From contig JAHHGV010000009.1 in NCBI GenBank assembly GCA_019359695.1, positions 124,001 through 188,000 of the forward strand: a stretch of 64,000 nt of DNA, given 5' to 3'. The stretch comes from Brasilonema angustatum HA4187-MV1. Lineage in GTDB: Bacteria; Cyanobacteriota; Cyanobacteriia; Cyanobacteriales; Nostocaceae. A program made the position numbers and the translations under genes. Of the stretch, positions 17,603-25,544 are shown one piece after another (position 1 is the first letter of the stretch; every line of letters begins with the position of its first letter). The notes below the pieces were generated by a model. It was not told the origin of the DNA, made no database searches, and was given only the letters and a program-made list of their open reading frames with translations.

Positions 17603-19099
17603 TTAATGCTGGGTTTTCTTTCTAGTCATTGGTAGACTCCCACCTACCAGTTTTTGAAACTCAGGGTTTTTCCGATGCTTAGAATCGAGCCAACTCAATT
17701 CCACTGCATCTTCCAAGCTCTTACCTTCAAGTTTCAAAAACATTGCAGTACGACGCAATAACACCGCTTGCACTTCACCCGCCTTCATGTAGCGAGTAAT
17801 TTCTTTATCCGTACCTCGATAAAGAATAGCCTTGGCGGCATTGCAGTCAGCCTGTACCACGACCCCAGTATGCCTGATAAAACGATCACCGTCCCGCTTC
17901 CCTAGAAGGGTAAACGTGGCAGCGTCCGTTTGTGACGTGTATGCAGCGTTGACCTCTGAGATCACTGAATCGCTCCAGTCAGCCCATTTCTTTAAACTGT
18001 CTCGCATCTGTCCTTTGACCGAACTGTTCAATTTGCGAGACATTGACTTGGCTTGACGTTTATTTTTGATGGGTTCCGTCAAGTCCTCTGCAAAAACCTT
18101 TAACTTACCTGCACTAAACAGGGATTTGGAAACACGACCAAGCAAGGAACAGATAACAGCTTGGTCTTTTTTGTAGCGCTTGTTTTCAGTTTTTCTGGAT
18201 AGGTTGTTTCCAAGAATGCGTGCGGCTTTCGCCCTGTCATACTCTTTATGCTTGCCAAAGATAGCAAACAGCTTGCCACGTTTATGATTCTTGTTTGTAA
18301 TTCTGTCTGACTTCTTGGTTAATAGCTTGCCTAGCCCTTCACCGTAAAACCTGCCATTAGAGTCAATCAAGGCTTCCGTGTATCCTTTGTCAATGCCGAT
18401 GGGTGTTCTTTCTTCGTCCTTTGATTTGATGTAAGTACCAAAGCTGACTAAAAAGTGAACCTCAAAGCGGTCTAACTCTGAATTGTAAATAACTCTGATT
18501 TGTCCGCTTGGTTTACGATTACTCCTCACATGGAACTGAACACGCTTACCTTTCCTCAAGCCAGACGCACTCAGCCTGTAAACAAAACGGCTGATCCGTG
18601 TTACCGAGTAAGCCTCTGGCTGATAAACAATCTGGTTGCCCACCCAGGTGTGACCACGTTGAAATTGTTCTCTGATAATTCTGCTTAAGAACGGGTCTTT
18701 ACGAAATTCAGTAGACTTGAGCTTTCTGTAAGCCTGATTGCGAGCTTCTTCGTCAGGATATCTAATCCAGATTTTACGAACTACAAGTGCAACTGTTGCA
18801 GCCTGTTGAGCAAGTATCGCCTTGGCGACATCGCTGACCGTCCATTCCATCAATTTGGATGGCAATCCCAATGATTCAGGTGTCCTAAACGAACGAACTT
18901 CAGGGTATGCATTCTGCCAGTTCATCCCCCAATGCCTGACACTGCCAAGCTTATTGTACGATTCAGAACGAACAATTCCTAAGCGCTTCATGAGATCCAA
19001 CAACTCAGATTTGACAGCATCGTCAATCAAGACAACGTTGACAACCTGAGTTGATAGTTTATGAAGCTCGTTTTTGGATTTCTTTTTGCGCCTGGACAT
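17603..19099 (-). CDS. tnpB: TnpB-like RNA-guided nuclease of an IS607-type element, zinc ribbon degenerate
   Basis: The 498-residue protein shows the split RuvC nuclease of TnpB: Asp237 (GIDKGYTEALID), Glu338 (VFAEDLTEP) and Asp418 (VVQADCNAAKAIL). The normal zinc ribbon between the second and third motifs (TSQ.C..C ... C..C) is present in outline (AYTSQTDAAT, RFIRHTGVVVQAD) but has none of its four cysteines. This pattern is also seen in some TnpB-derived, CRISPR-type V-U proteins. No CRISPR array is visible here. A serine-recombinase remnant upstream on the same strand identifies the element as IS607-like. The length is near the upper end for TnpB. Confidence 0.85.
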   Translation of the reverse strand: MSRRKKKSKNELHKLSTQVVNVVLIDDAVKSELLDLMKRLGIVRSESYNKLGSVRHWGMNWQNAYPEVRSFRTPESLGLPSKLMEWTVSDVAKAILAQQAATVALVVRKIWIRYPDEEARNQAYRKLKSTEFRKDPFLSRIIREQFQRGHTWVGNQIVYQPEAYSVTRISRFVYRLSASGLRKGKRVQFHVRSNRKPSGQIRVIYNSELDRFEVHFLVSFGTYIKSKDEERTPIGIDKGYTEALIDSNGRFYGEGLGKLLTKKSDRITNKNHKRGKLFAIFGKHKEYDRAKAARILGNNLSRKTENKRYKKDQAVICSLLGRVSKSLFSAGKLKVFAEDLTEPIKNKRQAKSMSRKLNSSVKGQMRDSLKKWADWSDSVISEVNAAYTSQTDAATFTLLGKRDGDRFIRHTGVVVQADCNAAKAILYRGTDKEITRYMKAGEVQAVLLRRTAMFLKLEGKSLEDAVELSWLDSKHRKNPEFQKLVGGSLPMTRKKTQH

Positions 19100-19184
19100 T
19101 GCCGTACCTCGTTGTACTAATCTAGCACAAATCTGTCCGAATTGTCGGTTTTTGCCTCCGCGTTTATGACTTTTTCATATTTTC

Positions 19185-19370
19185 TCAAAAAGTAAAGTTT
19201 AGAAGAAAAACAGTGCATAATCTCATAAAATCTTCCATAAGTTCCTGGTGCGGTGCTTTATAGGTGTTGTTCAAAACAACGATGTCGCATCTGTGAGCAT
19301 TACAAAACCATTCGATGAAATCAAAACCAAATCTGCATAACCTATCTTTGTGGCGATACAGGACTTCCAC
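19185..19370 (-). pseudogene. tnpA: IS607-type serine recombinase (TnpA) fragment
   Basis: Sixty residues match the region of IS607 serine recombinases after the catalytic domain: HKDRLCRFGFDFIEWFC, then DIVVLNNTY and QELMEDF. Intact TnpA is about 200 residues. The N-terminal catalytic Ser region and the C-terminal part (normally ending SRLYGLR) are missing. The order tnpA then tnpB on one strand is the usual IS607 arrangement. The element is therefore unlikely to move by itself. The fragment is bounded upstream by ATATCAAGTTCGCTNAATCA, a motif repeated at 20832. Confidence 0.85.
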
Positions 19371-19394
19371 ATATCTATTATATCAAGTTCGCTC

Positions 19395-19540
19395 AATCAG
19401 TTGGACTTCGGCGTGAGCGCGGTTCGGCTGAGTTCACCGTCGATAGCCGTAGCCGTGCCGCAGGCATAGCCTCAGTCGTTCGCGCACCGTGCGCTTTGCG
19501 CATATGCTTGAGGCTACGCATATCGCGCACTCGTGGTAGT
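19395..19540. repeat. Cluster of GC-rich hairpin repeats
   Basis: Several short inverted repeats (for example around GCCGTGCCGCAGGCATAGCC and GAGGCTACGCATATCGCGC) interrupt otherwise AT-rich spacer. They belong to the same dispersed hairpin vocabulary found inside genes elsewhere in this window (9183, 24118, 34627, 44766). Confidence 0.65.
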
Positions 19541-19737
19541 AATTTGACATTGTTTCACCCACTGCGGACTATTCACGCTAATAATATTTTTTTACACAGA
19601 ATATTGGCGGCCATACAGTACAGTTATTATACAGCAGATTTATAACAACAAATTTCCCCAACTTTTTTGCATACCTATTGATGTGCCTTAATTTCCAACA
19701 ATTACAACATGGGTACAGTGCATTAACTACACCTTCT

Positions 19738-19998
19738 ATTGACTGTACAGCAAGGATTTCCAGCTTTATTAGTACATGCGTGCAATTAAACTTCACACTA
19801 AAAAAGCACATACTCACTCTATTTATAGAACTATGTCAATCTCTTTTTTTTAGAGATTTGACTACGCATTTTTCAGGTAAATTTGTAACTAAACATAACT
19901 ACCTCTTTAGATAGATAGGAATCCAGAAATAACCGAAATATTATACAAACATGCACTCAATACAGAGTGAAAACACACAAAACACAAGGTAACAGAAA
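19738..19998 (+). promoter_or_regulatory. Conserved 5' region of precursor gene 1
   Basis: This leader shares blocks with the region before precursor gene 2 (21691-21966): ATTGA.TGTA.AGCAAG, GCT.TATTAGTAC, CTTCA.ACTAAAAAAGCACAT, TAGATAGATAGGAA and AAACACACAAAA. The shared order and spacing suggest a duplicated promoter and 5' untranslated region. The last element before ATG 19999 contains an AAGGT ribosome site. Confidence 0.6.
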
Positions 19999-20190
19999 AT
20001 GAGCGCACGTAACGTATCTGAAACCACTGTTGAGCTTAAAGAACTGTCTGATGCTGATTTAATGGTAATCAACGGTGGATCTGTTGGTACTGCTGTTGAT
20101 GATCTTCTAGTTACTCTGGGTGCAGGAGTTACGCCTATTATTCCTCCTGTGGGTGCTTTACTTACTACCCTTGGTACTTTTGGGAAGTAA
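19999..20190 (+). CDS. Double-glycine leader peptide precursor 1 (bacteriocin-like)
   Basis: The 63-residue product has a leader ending ELSDADLMVINGG (Gly-Gly at 26-27), the type recognised by C39 peptidase exporters. The predicted released core is 36 residues, hydrophobic and without cysteine (TLGAGVTPIIPPVGALLTTL). This resembles an unmodified class II bacteriocin or a membrane-active peptide. The leader pattern DADL.......GG is shared with the four tandem precursors and the chaplin-like protein in this window. A shared 5' region and a shared terminator frame the gene. The exporter with C39 peptidase is encoded at 28583-30910. Function of the core is unknown. Confidence 0.75.
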   Translation: MSARNVSETTVELKELSDADLMVINGGSVGTAVDDLLVTLGAGVTPIIPPVGALLTTLGTFGK

Positions 20191-20640
20191 CCCACAATAA
20201 CTTTATATAATGCCTAAACGTGCATCAAATACACAATGCTCGATTAGCAGTGATAAAGTTCTCTACTACTTCCACTCAACAGGGCAAAGCGGTTTTATTA
20301 GCTAAAAGACGCTGATTTAAAGCAGTGTAGGGTAAGCAATCTAAGAAAAATCTGATTGGACAATTATCATGGCGATAAGCCGGAGTCTTGACGCTCCGCG
20401 TAAACACTTTGGAACAATTATCATGGCAATTGTACTTAAATTCCTGGTTAGTTTAAGTCAATTATCATGCCATCGCACTTAAATTTCTGGTTAGTTTAAG
20501 TAGCAATTATTTTATTTCCTACATCTCAAATTTCTCGCTCATGATATTGGCAAAATCCCTACCCAGTACTTAGATACCTGGCACTGCTCCCAAAGTGTCA
20601 ATTGGCACTTGACACTAGCTAACATTATAATAACTTTCTG
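20191..20640 (+). other. Long 3' region of precursor 1 with internal direct repeats
   Basis: No gene is recognised. The block ACTTAAATT(C/T)CTGGTTAGTTTAAGT occurs twice (near 20433 and 20477), and CAATTATCATGGC recurs near 20360 and 20414. The region ends at the strong hairpin terminator at 20641, so it may be transcribed as a long 3' untranslated region. Confidence 0.4.
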
Positions 20641-20691
20641 ACCAGCTAGCAGCTTACTTGACCAGTAAGACTTGCTAGCTGGTTTTGGTTT
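20641..20691 (+). terminator. Hairpin terminator, copy 1
   Basis: Arms ACCAGCTAGCA and TGCTAGCTGGT, with an inner TTACT/AGTAA pairing, form a strong stem followed by TTTTGGTTT. A near-identical copy follows the tandem precursor array at 23771. It can act as a rho-independent terminator on the plus strand. Confidence 0.75.
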
Positions 20692-21690
20692 ATCAGTTAT
20701 CAGTTATAGCAGGGAACACAACGACCGCGCTCAGTGCAGCGCAGGGAACAGGGAACAGGGAACAGGCTTGAAAGTATCGTGATATCCGTATTTTTTTCAT
20801 ATCTACATGTCCTAATCGATACTTAAATGCTATATATCAAGTTCGCTTAATCACTTATAAATCCTGAAATACCCCACCCGCCACAATACGGTTCGGTTAA
20901 GATCCCCCCGCCTGCGGCGACCCATTAAAAAGGGGATAAAAGAGGGTTATAAGCCCCCCTTTTGAAAGCTATGCATTGTCCAGATCTTTCTTAACAATCC
21001 TGAAAGGCTTACTATACAAAGTTTATTTTGATTGACTTTTCGGCAAGACTTGACAATTGACCACTCATGCTTCTCAGGAAAAGAGCATTTTTATTGAGAA
21101 TGTGTTACGGAGTATCAGGGTTTGGTGGGTGGTGAGCGAGTACTCTCGCAAATATTAAGAAAGATCCGGATAATGGATAGCTTTTGAAGGGGAGCCAGTG
21201 CGTTGTCAAGAGTTGTTTGAGCGGTGAGGCAGCGCAGTGGCTCCGGTTTCCGTCACGTTCAAAGTAGCGTCTGTGCAGGAGATTGGGGGACTGGCGTAAG
21301 CGCAAAGCGCACGCCAAGGGCGAACGCGGAGCGTCTCTGAAGGAGATACCCGGAGGGAGGTTTCCTCCGTTGACCACTCATGCTTCTTAGGAAAAGAGCA
21401 TTTTTATTGGGAATGTGTAACGGAGTATCAGGGTTTGGTGGGTGGTGAGCGAGTACTCTCGCAAATATTAAGAAAGATCCGGGTAATAGATAGCCTTAAA
21501 AAGGGGCTAAAAGAGGGTTATAAGCCTGCCTCTAGAAGGGGAGTCAGTGCGTTGCTAAGAGTTGTTTGAGCGGAGGTTTACTCCGTAAGCGCAAAGCGCA
21601 CGCAATCATGCGTTCGCTGTAAGGCGTGCCGTTAGGCATACGCGCGGCGTCTGGTGGAGGAGACTCCAATGGAAACGGGGGGAAAGAAAA
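20692..21690. repeat. Repeat-rich spacer with a 130-bp direct repeat
   Basis: The blocks 21061-21190 and 21373-21502 are imperfect direct repeats (CCACTCATGCTTCT then AGGAAAAGAGCATTTTTATT and a shared GGTTTGGTGGGTGGTGAGCG), 312 bp apart. Between and after them lie GC-rich hairpin repeats (21290-21365, 21585-21660). GGGAACA heptamers occur near 20742. A motif shared with the IS607 flank lies at 20832. No gene is supported; an open frame on the minus strand is made of repeat sequence. Confidence 0.7.
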
Positions 21691-21966
21691 ATTGATTGTA
21701 AAGCAAGATTTTCAAGCTATATTAGTACGTATGTACGGAAGACTTCAGACTAAAAAAGCACATTTTATTATCATATTTATGTAACTATGTAAATCCCTTT
21801 TATATAGATATGTAAGTCCACATTTATATAGATATGTAAATCAGCGTAAATACTTACATAGATAGATAGGAACTCAGCAAAAATTCGGTTATTGTAAAAA
21901 CATAGACTCCAAAACAGCGAAAACAAGCAAAAACAGCAAAAACACACAAAATTTGAGGTTAAAAAA
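21691..21966 (+). promoter_or_regulatory. Conserved 5' region of the tandem precursor array
   Basis: This region matches the 5' region of precursor 1 at several ordered blocks (see 19738-19998). It also contains its own direct repeat of TATATAGATATGTAA(G/A)TC around 21810-21840. It ends with AAACACACAAAA and a GAGGT ribosome site 8 bases before ATG 21967, and this last piece is copied before each later gene of the array. Confidence 0.6.
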
Positions 21967-22194
21967 ATGAACGCACTTAACGTATCTGAAATCGCAACCA
22001 ACGCATTAGCATCTGGAAATTGGGAATTGCAAGACGAACTCAACGATGCTGATTTAATGACCATTTGTGGTGGTGGTGGACTAATAAATGTTGGAGATAT
22101 AGCAAGTAATAATGGAGGAGATGGAATAGGTGTTTTAAATAACGGAGATAATTTAAATAATCTTTTAAAGAATGCAATAATAAAGGTTTTGTAA
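21967..22194 (+). CDS. Gly/Asn-rich double-glycine precursor, array member 1
   Basis: The 75-residue product has a leader with ELNDADLMTICGG (Gly-Gly at 35-36, extended to GGGG) and a core of about 37 residues rich in Gly, Asn and Asp (NVGDIASNNGGDGIGVLNNG) that ends in a hydrophobic basic helix (LLKNAIIKVL). It differs from its neighbours by Cys34 in place of Ser in the leader and by GN in place of VN. The leader type suggests export by the C39 transporter of the locus. No modification enzyme is adjacent. Family not recognised. Confidence 0.75.
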   Translation: MNALNVSEIATNALASGNWELQDELNDADLMTICGGGGLINVGDIASNNGGDGIGVLNNGDNLNNLLKNAIIKVL

Positions 22195-22410
22195 GTTACT
22201 CCCCTTTGGGGGAGGACAAGGTACTGGGGGAGGACAAGGTAGCATGCAATTATAGCGTATAACGCCGATCACAACGCTCAATGCTTCGGTAGTAAATTTA
22301 TCGACAACTTTCTCCACCTCCTTTGCCTTCGATACCTAGCACTCACGCTTACGCTCAAATTCAACGTTTAAAGTATAAAGTCAAAACACACAAAACTTGA
22401 GGTTAAAAAA

Positions 22411-22638
22411 ATGAACGCACTTAACGCAATTGAAACCGCAACCAACGCATTAGCATCTGTAAATTGGGAATTGCAAGACGAACTCAACGATGCTGATTTA
22501 ATGGCAATTTCTGGTGGTGGTGGACTAATAAATGTTGGAGATATAGCAAGTAATAATGGAGGAGATGGAATAGGTGTTTTAAATAATGGAGATAATTTAA
22601 ATGATGCTTTAAAGAATGCAATAATAAAGGTTTTGTAA
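22411..22638 (+). CDS. Gly/Asn-rich double-glycine precursor, array member 2
   Basis: The 75-residue product is nearly identical to member 1, with leader ELNDADLMAISGGGG and the core end DALKNAIIKVL. It starts at ATG with the copied TTGAGGT ribosome site. The upstream 170 bp, including GCGTATAACGCCGATCACAA and the TATAAAGTC-like element near 22375, is repeated before members 3 and 4, so each gene may have its own promoter. A short hairpin-like CTCCCGTTTGGGGGAG follows the stop. Confidence 0.75.
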   Translation: MNALNAIETATNALASVNWELQDELNDADLMAISGGGGLINVGDIASNNGGDGIGVLNNGDNLNDALKNAIIKVL

Positions 22639-22836
22639 GTCACTCCCGTTTGGGGGAGGACAAGGTAGCATGTAATTATAGCGTATAACGCCGATCACAA
22701 CGCTTAATGCTTCGGTAGTAAATTTATCGACAACTTTCTCCACCTCTTTTACCTTCGATACCTAGCACTCACGCTTACGCTCAAATTCAACGTTTAAAAT
22801 ATAAAGTCAAAACACACAAAACTTGAGGTTAAAAAA

Positions 22837-23076
22837 ATGAACGCACTTAACGCAATTGAAACCGCAACCAACGCATTAGCATCTGTAAATTGGGAATTGC
22901 AAGATGAACTAAATGATGCTGATTTAATGGCAATTTCTGGTGGTGGTGGATCACTAGTAAATGTTGGAGATATAGCAAGTAATAATGGAGGAGATGGAAT
23001 AGGTGTTTTAAGTAATGGAGATAATTTAAATAATTTAGGAAAAAATCTTATTGTAAGTGTTTTAGGGGGGTTATAA
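22837..23076 (+). CDS. Gly/Asn-rich double-glycine precursor, array member 3
   Basis: The 79-residue product keeps the leader unchanged but its core reads GGSLVNVGDIASNNGG and ends NLGKNLIVSVLGGL, so the C-terminal hydrophobic helix has diverged from members 1 and 2. Conservation of the leader with change at the core C-terminus is the usual pattern of selection on peptide precursors. Confidence 0.75.
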   Translation: MNALNAIETATNALASVNWELQDELNDADLMAISGGGGSLVNVGDIASNNGGDGIGVLSNGDNLNNLGKNLIVSVLGGL

Positions 23077-23281
23077 GGTAGTTACTTCCGTTTGGGGGAG
23101 GAGGAGAAGGTAGTATGCAATTATAGCGTATAACGCCGATCACAACGCTTAATGCTTCGGTAGTAAATTTATCGACAACTTTCTCCACCTCTTTTACCTT
23201 CGATACCTAGCACTCACGCTTACGCTCAAATTCAACGTTTAAAATATAAAGTCAAAACACACAAAACTTGAGGTTAAAAAA

Positions 23282-23533
23282 ATGAACGCACTTAACGCAA
23301 TTGAAACCGCAACCAACGCATTAGCATCTGTAAATTGGGAATTGCAAGACGAACTAAATGATGCTGATTTAATGGCAATTTCTGGTGGTGGTGGATCATT
23401 AGTAAATGTTGGAGATATAGCAAGTAATAATCCAGGAGATGGAATAGGTGTTTTAAATAACGGAAATAATTTAAATAATCTAGGAAAGAATCTTATTGTA
23501 AGTGTTGGAGGTTCGTTAGGTGGGTTAGTTTAA
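23282..23533 (+). CDS. Gly/Asn-rich double-glycine precursor, array member 4
   Basis: The 83-residue product has the same leader; its core has NNPGDGIGVLNNGNN (Gly to Pro and Asp to Asn changes) and a longer C-terminus (LIVSVGGSLGGLV). It is the last copy; the hairpin terminator at 23771 follows 240 bp later. The 3' flank begins with a diverged copy of the inter-gene spacer. Confidence 0.75.
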   Translation: MNALNAIETATNALASVNWELQDELNDADLMAISGGGGSLVNVGDIASNNPGDGIGVLNNGNNLNNLGKNLIVSVGGSLGGLV

Positions 23534-23770
23534 GGCAGTACCGTTTGAGGAAGGGGGAAAAAGTACCATGCAATTATACCGTATTACCTTGATCACAACG
23601 CTCAATGCTTTGGTGGTAAACTGATTTACAATTTTCTCCACCTCCTTTATATTGGATACACTTGCGCTTCCGCTCAAATTCAATGTTTAAAACTTAAAAT
23701 GTTTAAAACTTAAGATGATAAGTGTTTTTTGATTTTGAATTTTAAACTTTGAATTACCCAAGAAAGGTTG

Positions 23771-23820
23771 ACCAGCTAGCAGCTTACTTCCCTAGTAAGA
23801 CTTGCTAGCTGGTTTTGGTT
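23771..23820 (+). terminator. Hairpin terminator, copy 2
   Basis: Same stem as 20641-20691 (ACCAGCTAGCA / TGCTAGCTGGT) with a different loop (TCCCT in place of TGACC), followed by TTTTGGTTTGGG. It closes the tandem precursor array. Confidence 0.75.
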
Positions 23821-23940
23821 TGGGTTAAGGGGCGCAAGAGTGCGGACGAAAGTGTCCCATCAAAGATTCTTTTTTTTGGAAGTTGTCAGCAACATGATTG
23901 ACCATTTAGAATATATGTACAGAAGTTTGTACATAAATCG

Positions 23941-24279
23941 ATGCTACCCTACAAAATCACATCCCCAACCGATGCCAGAAATGACTTTTTTAAGCTGTTA
24001 GACCAAGTCGTAGAAAATCATCAAGTGTATATCATCAATCGTCGTGATAGCGAAAATGTAGCCTTGATTGCTGAGTCAGATTTAGTGAGTTTGGTTGAAA
24101 CGGTTTATCTTTTGCGTAGACGCGCAGCGGCTTGTCGTTAGACATCGCCTGCAAATGCACGTCACTTACTGGATGCAATAGAAGAGTCAAAAACAGGAAA
24201 GATTCAACCTCAAACTATCGCAGAACTTCAGCAGGAGTTGGGGATTGAACAAGAAGAAGAAAAAGAAAGCCCAAGCTGA
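23941..24279 (+). pseudogene. Phd/YefM-type antitoxin interrupted by a 27-bp repeat insertion
   Basis: The frame begins MLPYKITSPTDARNDFFKLL, a Phd/YefM antitoxin N-terminus, and reads LVETVYLLR at codon 59. It then meets 27 bp (24118-24144) of GC-rich repeat sequence containing TAG. The same frame resumes with SPANARHLLDAIEESKTGK and the usual acidic end, stopping at 24277-24279. Without the insert this would be a normal antitoxin of about 103 residues. The insert keeps phase but adds a stop, leaving a 66-residue product with the DNA-binding half and no toxin-binding tail. Confidence 0.85.
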
Positions 24280-24478
24280 GGAAATTAAGCCAGTTGTAGT
24301 GAATCGCACTCCTGGTTTTAGCTCTAAATTCAAAGAAGATAAGAATTGGTGCTTTAAGCAAGACTTTCAGAAAGCTTCAAAAATCTTGGATTTGGTGACG
24401 GCTGTGATGCAAGATCCATTTGAGGGTAAACAAAAAGATATTTCACAACATACGACTTCAGTTCTTAGACGTTTTTAA
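24245..24478 (+). pseudogene. YoeB/Txe-type toxin remnant
   Basis: The segment EEIKPVVVNRTPGFSSKFKED and KILDLVTAVMQDPFEG matches the first half of a YoeB/Txe-type ribosome-dependent RNase toxin. A normal start codon is not evident (the frame reaches back only to TTG 24245 inside the antitoxin end), and after DPFEG the sequence diverges and loses the catalytic C-terminal part. It overlaps the 3' end of the ATP-grasp gene by 21 bp on the opposite strand. The pair is dead as a toxin-antitoxin module. Confidence 0.75.
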
Positions 24479-25375
24479 CAAAAGCTTAACTAAACTTTGA
24501 GTGATTCCAAAGCCAGTTTGTTGCTCAAAATGTATAAACATCGGACTGGGATTAGCTTCTAGAAATACGTATTCACCTGTTGGTTTTAAACGCCAGTCAA
24601 TCGCCGTCCACTCTAACATCAATGCTTTAGTAATAGCTAGACACTGTTGCTCAATAGCTTCAGGCAAATTCACAGGAATCAACTGTGCTTGTGAATCTTC
24701 ACGAAAGTCTAGAGAATGACTGCGAATTTCTGCAGAATATATCTCGTCGCCAATTACATAGGTGCGGATATTAGTACCAGGAATATACTCTTGGAAAGTT
24801 ACCGGAGAAAGGCGTAACGCCAAATTCAGTCGCTCAAGTTCTAAATGTTTGTCTGTAACCAGCTGAGTATGTGTTCCACCGTACACTGGCTTAAAAATTG
24901 TCTTTGACTGTCTTTTACAGAATTCAATAACTTGCTCTGGGTTATTGCTAATTAATGTGGTGGGAATTTCGACTCCAAGAAGCCTAACTGAGTTGAGTTG
25001 TAAAGGTTTTTCCTTGTGGAATTGGTAAGCTTGCCAGGAATTCACCCAGAAAACTGGTGTCGCTTGGAGCATTGTGCGCAGTACACTCATTGCATCACTG
25101 AAAGCAATTTGTTGCCGTTCCGACTGCTGCAAGGATGGAATGTAAGGAGCAGAGAAACTCCGCCAATAAACGCTTGATATGTCGTCAAGATTTAACTGAC
25201 GTCCCCCTGGCAGAGTAAAACATCCAGCCTGAGTATTGGGCTGCCAAGAAATTTGTATCTGAGTAGGGAATAAACGAGTATCCAAGTAATCTACTACTGC
25301 ACCCGCTTGTCTGAGGGCATCTTTCACATGTGAAGCATGGGCATCAAAAGAATTACCTAAGATGAGGATATTCAT
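24458..25375 (-). CDS. ATP-grasp peptide ligase for graspetide (omega-ester peptide) maturation
   Basis: The start is placed at ATG 25375 because family members begin MNILILG; the frame extends 51 codons further upstream without family features. The 305-residue protein is an MvdC/MvdD-like ATP-grasp enzyme. Visible parts are the N-terminal substrate domain with the family segment SSVYWRSFSAPY, the ATP-binding Lys in TIFKPVYGGTH, and the metal-binding end WTAIDWRLK and YVFLEANPSPMF. Such enzymes join Asp/Glu side chains to Thr/Ser or Lys side chains in a precursor peptide. A precursor with a repeated core lies 169 bp upstream on the same strand. Confidence 0.88.
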   Translation of the reverse strand: MNILILGNSFDAHASHVKDALRQAGAVVDYLDTRLFPTQIQISWQPNTQAGCFTLPGGRQLNLDDISSVYWRSFSAPYIPSLQQSERQQIAFSDAMSVLRTMLQATPVFWVNSWQAYQFHKEKPLQLNSVRLLGVEIPTTLISNNPEQVIEFCKRQSKTIFKPVYGGTHTQLVTDKHLELERLNLALRLSPVTFQEYIPGTNIRTYVIGDEIYSAEIRSHSLDFREDSQAQLIPVNLPEAIEQQCLAITKALMLEWTAIDWRLKPTGEYVFLEANPSPMFIHFEQQTGFGITQSLVKLLLKTSKN

Positions 25376-25544
25376 CACTATACAAAGGGGTAACAGTTGA
25401 GTAGATAAGCTGGGAACATTACCGCTCTTGTTTGAGAATGAGCTTAACAAGCAGCTACTTCTTAATGAAATAAATCTGCTTTCGCCATAAGATGATAACA
25501 GGATGTACACTTCTAGATGAAAGCGCAATCATCAAGCTGTCTTC

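Larger units (their letters stand above)
21900..23700 (+). repeat. Tandem gene array, four units of about 430-445 bp
   Basis: Start-to-start distances are 444, 426 and 445 bp. Both genes and spacers are conserved; the spacers share long blocks such as CGATCACAACGCT(C/T)AATGCTT and CACTCACGCTTACGCTC. This indicates recent tandem duplication of a promoter-plus-gene unit. Confidence 0.9.

Noticed and set aside
17603-19099. Cas12-type effector of a CRISPR system
   Set aside because: No array or adaptation genes nearby, and an IS607 recombinase fragment lies upstream; TnpB-like is the better reading.
19678-19914. Plus-strand 78-residue frame before precursor 1
   Set aside because: It overlaps the conserved noncoding 5' region, which is not open in the second copy.
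21105-21377. Minus-strand 90-residue frame
   Set aside because: It consists of dispersed repeat sequence that recurs as noncoding DNA at 21417 onward.
21900-23700. CRISPR-like array
   Set aside because: The periodic units are about 440 bp and contain genes; there are no short direct repeats with unique spacers. None was found elsewhere in the window.
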